Source of the DNA: Closterium sp. Naga37s-1
Lineage: Eukaryota; Streptophyta; Zygnematophyceae; Desmidiales; Closteriaceae
Direction: 5' to 3'
Length of the DNA: 64,000 nt
NCBI GenBank assembly: GCA_947471745.1
Contig: CANJKZ010000977.1
Location: forward strand, 1,302,001 to 1,366,000
This document shows positions 56,265 to 64,000 of this stretch, one piece after another. Under the pieces are notes generated by a model. The model did not search any database. It was given only the letters and a program-made list of their open reading frames with translations, and was not told the DNA's origin. Position 1 is the first letter of the stretch; every line of letters starts with the position of its first letter. Made by a program: the position numbers and the translations under genes.

Positions 56265-59200
56265 TCACAGCACCACACTCGCAACACGAGGATCCTCCTC
56301 CAAAACCACGATGTCGTAACCATAAAGATATTCGTCGGCATCAAGCCCCTCTCGTGCCGCCGCTGCAGCCGCTGCTGTTTGGATCTCTTCAAACTTTGAC
56401 ACTGCATTCACCTCACTTCCATCACCGCCCGCTCCTCTCCCATTCCCTGTGCCATTCTTCACTTTCTTCTCATTCCCCTCTTTCTCGTCATACAGCTTCT
56501 TTGTTTGGGAGATGTTCCGTGATGCCACTGCATGCACTCGTGGCATGCGGATGGATTCGAAGGAGCGAAGCGCGTCACTGGAAGGGATGGGAAGGAGAAA
56601 GGAGGGGAAGGGGAGAGGCGTTTCAGAAAGCATGTCACTGGAATGGATGGTAAGGAGACGCGAGGAGGTGGTGTTATTCTGGGACGCCTTTTGAGGGAGG
56701 TGAGGGGTGACACGGGTTAGAGGAGGAAGGGTGAGACAGCAGTAAGGGTGGAGGTGGATGGACTGTGGTGAGGTGAGGGAGTTAAGAGGCGACAAAGGGG
56801 AAGTGGGAGGCAGGACGATAGGAGGGAGAAAGGGAGGGTGGTGGATGCGAAAACATGCGAATGCAACATGGTGCAATGCTGGGTGCAATAGAATTGGCAC
56901 TACATCACGCCCGTATGGCATACCACCTAGAAACCCACCTGGCATCCCACCTGGTAACCCACCTGGCATCCCCCACCTGGTATAGGGGTGCGCCCACCTG
57001 GCATTGGGGCTCGCCCACCTGACATCCCACCTGAAAACCCACCTGGCATGGGGGTACGCTCGGAGGCACTCCACCAGCTGAGCCGCATCCTCAAACGCCA
57101 GATTGGCGCCCTGCCCCAGCGCTGGCGTCACTGCATGCGCCGCATCTGGACAGGCAGGAGGGCAGGGCAGGGAAGGCAGAGGGAAGTGCAGGGGAGGGAG
57201 AGGACAGTGCAGGGAAAGCAGAGGAGATATAGAAAGTGACATACGAGCAAAGGAAGGTTGGTCCCCTGACCTATTGTTGAAGTAAACTACCCTTGTAACA
57301 TAGCGACTTATAGCCACCTACATTAAAGCACACACATCATCAACCAAACAGTACCTCCCAGGAGAGCCGAGCCTCCCAGGAGAGCCGAACCTCCCAGGAG
57401 AGCTGTCGTACCTTGGACCCAGAGGGGTTGGGCATCCAAAAAGGGACCTTCGATACGCATACCAAGGCACACACATCAACCCACACGCCATCACACTGGC
57501 AATGACTCCCAAAGATGCCGTACCTCCCAGGAGAGCTGTACCTCCCAACAGCACCGTCCCTCCAAGGGGAGCGGTGGCCCCGTGGACCCAGAAGGGAGAG
57601 AAACAAGAGAGCAGTACCTCCAAGGAGAGCCGTCCTCCCTTTCACCCAGAAGGGCAGGGGCGGGAGGTCGAGCACGCGGCGCTCAAGAATGAGGTCGGGG
57701 GGAGTGGCCTTGACCAGCTGAGTCACCACATCCCACCCCTCAAACGCCCGCAGGATCTTCTCCCTCGCCTCCTCCCCCCCGCTGGACCGCACGCTGCTGT
57801 CCGTCGGATGGGCGGAATCGGCGAGCGTGAAGGACCAGTAGAGCCTGCCTGCTGCAGAGTCGATGATGGTTGCAGTGCGGTTGGCACCGAGTGTGGTGAG
57901 TATGTGGCGAGGCTGTAGCAGCTGCCAGAAGGGAAGGGAGGGCCGGGCAGCAGGGAGTGTGTGAGGGAGGGCTCAGTAGCGCCTGCTCAGAACCAGCAAC
58001 GGCTGCTGTGCAGCCGGCTGGCACCGAGTGTGGTGAGTATGTGGCGAGGCTGTAGCAGTTGCCAGAAGGGAAGGGAGGGCAGGGAAGAAACAGCAGGGCA
58101 TGTAACTGGGTAGGGTACTGAGAGGCACATACGATGTGGGGGCAGAGGGGCACATACGGGGTGCGGGCAGAGGGGCGGGCAGAGAGGCACATAGAGGGTG
58201 GGTGCAGGCAGAGAGGCACATACGGGGTACAGGGTGGGGGCAGAGGGGCACATACGGGGTGGGGGCAGAGGGGCACATACGGGGTGCGGGCAGAGGGGCA
58301 CATACGGGGTGGGGGCAGAGGGCACTATCGATGATGGCCCTCCAGGAGGTTCTGCCGTTGTCTCGCGGACTCACTCCCTCGCCTGCTGTCCCGCCCCTCC
58401 CACTCCGCCCCTCCTCCTGCCCCAGCAGCTGCTTCCGTGCCTCTGAGTGAATGCCGTCTGCCCCCAGCAACAGAGGGGTCTGGTGGGTGTGGGGGAAAGA
58501 GAGGGGGTGAAGAGTGGTGGAAAGAGGTACGAGGAGACAGAGGGTGAATGCCGTCTTCCTCCAGCAGAGCAGGGGTCTGGCCGATGGGAGAGAAGAAAAG
58601 GAGGAGGCAGTCACACAAACAAGGCGGTCCGATGCTCATGGTATCGCCTCAAGTCATCACCTTACCCATGGATTGACAGAACAACGACCGCACATTGCTT
58701 GTCCCCACCCTTCACCCTTCCCTCCTTTCCCCTCCACTCTATCACTCCCTGACTCCCTCCCCTCATCCCACGCTGCACACAGAACCATCCCCCACCTTCC
58801 TCCAGTCCCCATCTCCTCTCCCCCACTCACCTCCACCTCCAACAACCGCTCTTCACCGCCCGAAACCTTAAAAAAAACGCATCTCACCAAGCCGCTCCCC
58901 TCTCCATCCCCTTCCCCCTCCGCCTCCTCCTCTCCCTGCGTAAACCCCACGAGTCTGTGCCCGGCATGGACGGCGTCGTTTGGCAGCATCCCGCGCAACA
59001 CATCGAGCACCTCTTTCCAGCGAATGGCGAGCACGGGAAAGCCGAAGCGGGGGGTCATGTTGGACGCAAGGTCCCACCGGAAAAGGAGTTCGCCAGTTGG
59101 AGAGCGGTTGAGACAGGTGGGGTCCGGTACTCCACTGGATATCAGCTGAGGGAAAGAAGATAAAAACGGGAAAAGGGGAGAAATGAGGAAACAGGAGAAT

Positions 59201-60564
59201 GTGCAAGGCACTGCGAGCATGAGTTGGGGGAAGAACGTGGGAGAAGAGGCGAATGGGTTTCACGAATTCGCGAAAAAAAAAAAAAAAAAAAAAAAAAAAC
59301 AACAACAACAACAACTCAAAAATCAAAAGGAAAAGAAAGCGAGAGAAGAAAAAGAGGAATAGGAAGAGAAGAACAGGGGGAAATCATGAAGGATCATCTT
59401 CAACAGCATGTTCAAAGTCCCCTGAAATGCACAATCATTACCAGCTCTCACATGCCGCCATAGCTATCAGCCTATGACATGCCTGGGGTACAATGGCAGG
59501 GTCGATGCGGTTGAGCGCCCTGAGCCCGTTGGGGAAGAGGCAGAGGAGGGTGCCCTCCCCTCGCACCTCGTCCCGAGCCTCGTATACCTGCATGGAGGGA
59601 TGTGGGGGATGTGGGCATGTGGGGATGTGGCTTGGCTTGTGAGGCGACTCAAATGTGGGAATGTGGAGACGTGGGATTTGGATGGGATGGGAACGTGGGA
59701 ATGTGGCTTGGCGCGTGGCATAGAATGGCTCTTGGTTGGTGTAAAAAGCTTCTCCTAGCACCTCGTTCCGTGCCTCGTACATCTGCATGTGGGGATGTGG
59801 CGTCAGGCATGGCATGGCATGGCATGGCATGTGAAGCTCTAATGAGCATGCTGTCTGTTGCATAGATGTTAGTATGTACACCCTGGCATGCATGGAACGA
59901 CATACACAGAGAATGCGCAAGACCAGAAACACGACGTCTTGTTACATTCAATAGCTTGAATCGCGACAGGTAGACACAATGGGGGAAAACAATAAGGAAA
60001 GAGCAGTTGAAGATGGGACTGATCTGGAAACAATGCATAGTAATGTCTCAGTAAGAGCTCTAGTGTACCTGATTCCAGCATTCCCCCCTCCAGCACTCTG
60101 CCTGCTTCCTAATAGCACCACACCTGCGCGTCAATCCCAATGTTCCGGAGGCCAATAGCAGTTGCGAGGCCGGCCAATCCTCCACCCACAATGACTGCCT
60201 CCGACACTGCTGGTCCCCCTGTGCCCGTGGTGCTCGCGGAAGCAGCAGGAGAAGATGCAGAGGCAGCAACACCCCTCCAACATCCTCCACGGTTGACATT
60301 GCGAGCCCCAGAAGGCCTTGTTGGAAAATAACTTCCGTTGGAGAGGCTGTTGTTACTGCTGCTGCTCCTGATGCTGAAGCTTTTACCGATGCTTCCAGAC
60401 GCACAACACTCAGCTTGTGAGGCTCGTTTTTTAAAACGAATCAGCTGATAATGCAGGTTCGTGCTCAGAGATGGTGACACGGTTTTCCGCGGGTCCACGA
60501 GATGGACGGCTGGGATGGGTGATGCTACCAGAACGGTCGACGCGACGTGCGACACAGAGGCCAT
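56265..60564 (-). CDS. FAD-dependent monooxygenase paralogue 3
   Basis: Exons on the - strand: 60564-60124, 59587-59483, 59145-58831, 58479-58306, 57921-57618, 57145-57043, 56577-56265, giving 584 residues. Rossmann motif VIVGGGLAGLATAIGLRNIG at about 124-143, DG motif LLLGADGIHSEAR at about 290-302, GD motif DAAHAVTPALGQGANLAFED at about 447-466. Exon 2 ends in the GC donor (CCCCAG|GCATGT). Exon 4 carries a longer insert after RKQLLG (QEEGRSGRGGTAGE) than the other copies. The start at 60,564 (MASVSHVAS) was preferred to 60,582 because it aligns with the FMO2 start; residues 1-110 are Ser/Arg/Thr-rich and transit-like. The tail ends EEDPRVASVVL. It is the least disturbed member of the cluster. 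Confidence 0.88.
57350..57565 (-). repeat. Repeated exon 5 donor units in FMO3 intron 5
   Basis: CTCCCAGGAGAGC(C/T)G units at 57,357-57,405 and 57,515-57,565 are, on the - strand, copies of GCTCTCCTGGGAG|GTA, the exon 5 end and donor. Confidence 0.8.
57965..58075 (-). pseudogene. FMO3 partial copy of the exon 5 start
   Basis: About 58,010-58,060 repeats the exon 5 start on the - strand (LLQPRHILTTLGA) after a CTGGCAA acceptor-like end; the AG is lost. Confidence 0.75.
58120..58315 (-). repeat. 24-25 bp minisatellite made from the FMO3 exon 4 donor
   Basis: About eight units read on the - strand as CTCTGCCCCCACCCC|GTATGTGCC, copies of the exon 4 end and donor. The FMO1, FMO2 and FMO4 introns carry equivalents. 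Confidence 0.88.
58540..58585 (-). pseudogene. FMO3 partial copy of the exon 4 start
   Basis: On the - strand, after a GGCCAG acceptor, TPALLEEDGIHP repeats the DG-motif start with changes; GAD is lost. Confidence 0.78.
59274..59315. repeat. Poly-A followed by (AAC)n
   Basis: About 26 A followed by AAC triplets in FMO3 intron 2. The run resembles the tail of a retroposed element but no element body is recognised. Confidence 0.85.
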
Positions 60565-61918
60565 ACTGAAGTGTTCGAGCATGACGTTGCCACCAAACCG
60601 TTCGTTTTGATACTATCAAGGAAGCACGAGTTCTCACGACTGGTGAAAAGGGCCGGAAAGAACTCTCGTGAATGACACCCGAACTTTGAATGATTTCAGA
60701 ATCTGTTCACCTGAGGGCTTGAGAAATCTGTGGCTGCTATATGCTCGGATTTAGTCCAGCGAGCCTTGCATCTTTACTGTCTCCGGAATGCCGAACCAGT
60801 ATCCATGGCATCTCGCAAACCAAACGCGGCAGCCTCGATAGGGACGTTTTTCGAGCCGAGCCCGCATCTGGACAAGCCCTAGCGGGACGGCTCATCGTAG
60901 CTGATTCCGTTTGTTCGCCATTACTGTGTCCAGATGTAAGAATGATTCCAAATACAGTTAGTTTGAGAGCTAGAGCTGTGGCTGTAATTTGCTCAAATCG
61001 AGTCCAGCAAGCTCGTAATGCCGAACGAGTATCCATGGCATCTCGAAGACCAAAAAGCGGCAGGTTCGGTAGGAGACATTTTTCGAGCCGAGCCCAGCCT
61101 TACGAAGGGACGGCTCGCCGTAGCTGATTCCATTTTGTTCGCCATTGCAGTTTCCTTCCATCTCGTCCTTCCATCGGGAATATAGAGCAGGCCGAATAAA
61201 ATAGCAGCTAGGTATAATAGCAGCTTGCTGGCTGGCGAGACCTGGAAAGTCATTCAACTATTGCCTGAATTGCTGGGATTTGAGATCAGGGGCAACCCTA
61301 AATTCCAAGCACCCTGATCCTGTACTTGTGTTCTTCTGGGTTTGGTTTCACTTGACCAGAACCTGTGGTTCCGAGTCCAGGGCAAACCCAAGGCTTGGAA
61401 AGTGGCTGGCTCTTCGCCTTGGCTGTGGGGGCATGGCTTGCCTCGGGAAATACGAGCCTGATTTGTAACTTATATTTGTGGTTCCTGGGGCAAGAACTGA
61501 ACTGGTGGTGGTGGCGGTATGGTAGGTTCTGTTTGTTGTGGCACGGTTAGACGACCCTGGCGAGGTGTGAGGCTCGGGTTTGGGGATGCGTCGAAGCGCA
61601 TGTTCCGCTACGAGATAGCTATAGAAGACAGCAATAGGAGTATGAGGGGAAGTGAATTAGGATGGGAGCTAAGAAAATGGAAAAGACGAATTTTAAAGTA
61701 ACAGCTCATCTCACACAGCATAAATCACTTTCGTTCACCCTAGAAATAATGAGACACATATGTGAATGCGCAGTTACGAGTCATAACAGCATCGAATCGC
61801 AAAACCACTGCACCGCACAACACGAGCATCCTCCTTCCAAGCCACAGCACCCTAGTAACAGTAACGTATCTTGTCAGCATCACACCTCCCTTTTCGTAAC
61901 AAGACATCTCAAAACGAA
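60565..61918. other. Spacer upstream of FMO3 with an internal duplication
   Basis: No gene seen. About 60,780-60,930 and 61,015-61,165 are diverged copies of each other (both contain CCATGGCATCTCG...CGAGCC), and the whole resembles the FMO2 spacer at 55,244-56,264. A palindrome variant GACATCTCAAAA lies near 61,903. Confidence 0.7.
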
Positions 61919-63938
61919 TCATAGCACAACACTCGCAACACAAGGATCCTCCCAATCCACGACGTCATAGCCAAAAAGGTCCTCATTGGTATCACGCCCC
62001 TTCTCTGCCGCCGCTGCTGCCGATGGCGCTTGTTTCTCTTCAAGCTTTGATGCTTCATCATCCTCACTTCCATCGCCGCCCGCTTTCCTCCTATTCCTTC
62101 CTGCGTCATACTGCTTCTTTGTGTGGGCGACGTTCCGTGATATCACCGCTTGCACTCGTGGCATGCGGATGGATTGGAAGGAGCGAAGAGCGTCACTGGA
62201 AGGGAGGAGAATGGATTTTGGCCAGGGCGAAGGGCAGTTTTGGGGATGAGAAAGGATTATGACGAGGGAGAGACAAGGCAAAATAGGGGGAGTGGGAGGG
62301 AAAGACGAAGGGAGGGAGAGAGGGAGGGTGGGTGGATGAAAAAACATGCGAATGCACCATGGTGCAATGGAACAACGGAAAACACCTGACAACCCACCTG
62401 ACATCTGTGGCGCCCACCTGACAACTCACGTGACATATGCAGAACCCACCTGGCATGCGAGTTCCCCCGGAGGCACTCCACCAGCTGAGCCGCATCCTCA
62501 AACGCCAGATTGGCTCCCTGCCCCAGCCCTGGCGTCACTGCATGCGCCGCATCTGGACAGGCGGGAGGGTAGAGCAGAGAGGGCAGAGAACAGTGCAGGG
62601 AAGGCAGAGGGTAACGCAGGGAAGGCAGAGAGCAGTGCACGGAAGGAAGTGCTATCAAAATGGGAAACATGAACAAAGGAAGGTTGACCCCTTGCCACAT
62701 TGAAATCAACTATGGAAGGTAGCGTAATGTGGTAGAACAGAAAATGCATACACAAAGTGTTTCAATATTCTTCATGTCGGATCCGACATTGAAAAATAGC
62801 TTTAGAATCAAGAGAACCAACATCCCCAGCAACAGCGCCACGAGCAGCAATAGCACCAGTTTATGTCGAGCTCAAAAGCGAGATGTAATTTAGTTTGTGA
62901 ATGTAATTTATGAATGTAGGTTTCGTAGTACTTCATTCTACTAACGTTCATAGTTGAGTGCAGAGTTAGTTAATGTTTCAAGGCAAAGTAATCTCCCAGG
63001 CGTGCCGTACCTCCCAGGACAGCCATACCTCCGAGAAGAGCCGTCCTGCCTTCGACCCAGAAGGGCAGGGGCGGGAGGTCGAGCACGCGGCGTTCAAGAA
63101 TGAGGTCGGGGGGAGTGGCGTTGACAAGCCTCTCCACCACATCCCACCCCTCAAATGCCCGCAGAATCTTCTCTCGCGCCTCCTCCCCCCCCTTGGATCG
63201 TGCGCTGCTGACCGTCGGATCGGCGGAATCAATGAGTGTACACGCCCAGAAGAGTTTGCCTGCTCCACAGTCGGCGGCGGTTGCAGTGCGGTTGTCACCG
63301 AGTATTGTATTTACCTGACGTGGCTGCACCAGCTGCAGGAAGGGAAGGGAAGGCCGGGAAAGTGAAGGCCGGGAAAGAAGGCCGGGAAAGAAGGCCGGGA
63401 AAGTGAAGGCCAGGTACGGGATAATCAACCAGACAGAGCGTGCCTGCTCCACAGTCGGCGGCGGTTGCAAAACCATAAGTAGCTGCTGCGTGGCCGGCTG
63501 GCACGGAGTGTGGTGCAGAGTAAATCCAGAAATTCTAAAAAAAATATTGAGAATTCTCAAAACAATCCGTATGTGTTGTGGCTGCAGCTGCTGCCAGAAG
63601 GAAGGCCGGGAAAGAAGGGAGAAGGAAAGAATGGGAGGCTAGTCTAGCCAGCATAGCCCGCCGGCTCTATAACCTACTGACTTTTTGAGTCGACTCAAAA
63701 GCCAAGAATGGGAGAATAGTCTACCGGCACAGAGACGTGTAACTGGATACCAAGGGGCACACACAGGGTGGGGGACGAGGGGGGCACATACGGGGTGCGG
63801 GCAGAGGCTGCTGTCAATGATGGCCCTCCAGATGGTTCTGCCGTTGTCTCTCGCACTCACTCCCTCGCATGCTGCCCCGCTCAGCAGATGCTTCCGCGCC
63901 TCCGAGTGAATGCCGTCTGCCCCCAGCAGCAGCGGGGT
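61919..63938 (-). CDS. FAD-dependent monooxygenase paralogue 4, partial (5' end beyond window)
   Basis: Exons 4 to 7 on the - strand: 63938-63792, 63332-63029, 62552-62450, 62195-61919, encoding the last 276 residues. The DG motif LLLGADGIHSEAR and the GD motif DAAHAVTPGLGQGANLAFED are both present; the latter has A to G against the other copies. Exons 5 and 6 have the standard 304 and 103 nt. The tail ends DPCVASVVL like FMO3. Exons 1 to 3, with the Rossmann fold, must lie to the right. Exon 5 begins LVQPRQVNTILG, most like FMO2, while the tail is nearest FMO3. Confidence 0.87.
62995..63032 (-). repeat. 18-nt tandem donor repeats at the end of FMO4 exon 5
   Basis: On the - strand CGGAG|GTATGGCTGTCCTGGGAG|GTACGGCACGCCTGGGAG gives donor units of 18 nt. 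A third GGGAG is followed by ATTAC, without a GT. Confidence 0.83.
63683..63700. repeat. Perfect palindrome TTTTGAGTCGACTCAAAA in FMO4 intron 4
   Basis: An 18-bp perfect palindrome of the window-wide type. It divides two similar stretches of the intron (AGAATGGGAGGCTAGTCTA and AGAATGGGAGAATAGTCTA), so it lies at a duplication edge. Confidence 0.9.
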
Positions 63939-63947
63939 CTGGTGGAC

Positions 63948-63971
63948 GGGGGGGGGGGGGGGGGGGGGGGG
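63948..63971. repeat. Poly-G run of 24
   Basis: Uninterrupted G tract directly beside the exon 4 acceptor of FMO4; on the - strand a poly-C that may serve as its pyrimidine tract. Confidence 0.93.
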
Positions 63972-64000
63972 AGAGAAAGGAAGGGGCGAAGAATGGTGTC

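Noticed and set aside
59274..59315. Poly-A as the tail of a processed retrogene
   Set aside because: No retrogene body or target-site duplication seen next to it.

Overview
The window is nuclear DNA from a green plant lineage, most likely a streptophyte (charophyte alga or bryophyte grade). The evidence is a split gene for the plastid-type SecA ATPase, closest in wording to land-plant SECA1, together with GT-AG introns, plastid-transit-like N-termini and long low-complexity tracts. A repeat-rich zygnematophyte such as Closterium would fit, but the genus is only a guess.

Layout. 1-23,719: one uninterrupted satellite array of about 467 units (51 bp, plus 22 units of 47 bp). It ends in a polypyrimidine tract and AG that lead into secA exon sequence, so it appears to lie inside a secA intron. 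24,205-29,721 (+): the last seven exons of secA (C-terminal 430 residues), with a TA-flanked foldback element in the last intron. 30,729-31,190 (+): a possible small membrane protein. 33,160-35,068 (-): a small ankyrin-repeat protein with a transit-like N-terminus. 35,933-43,300 (+): a 2,455-codon intronless ORF for a disordered Q/S/G/P-rich protein. 44,745-63,938: four paralogues of a group A FAD-dependent monooxygenase, each with the same seven-exon plan. FMO1 is on the + strand; FMO2, FMO3 and FMO4 are on the - strand, FMO4 running off the right edge.

Shared architecture. Three unusual habits recur in almost every gene here. (1) Functional exons are surrounded by degenerate partial copies of themselves ('exon echoes'), often keeping one splice site. 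(2) Minisatellites start exactly at 5' splice sites, so several donors lie in tandem. (3) A short palindrome of the form TTTTGAG-NCGN-CTCAAAA sits at edges of several duplicated or truncated segments and is also the core of the 51-bp satellite unit. Together they suggest a genome region shaped by very local tandem duplication, with the palindrome as a possible participant.

The genes share no obvious pathway. SecA (thylakoid protein import motor), the ankyrin protein and the monooxygenases could all be plastid proteins; the giant ORF has no recognised function. All exon models were made by eye from splice sites, reading phase and paralogue comparison.
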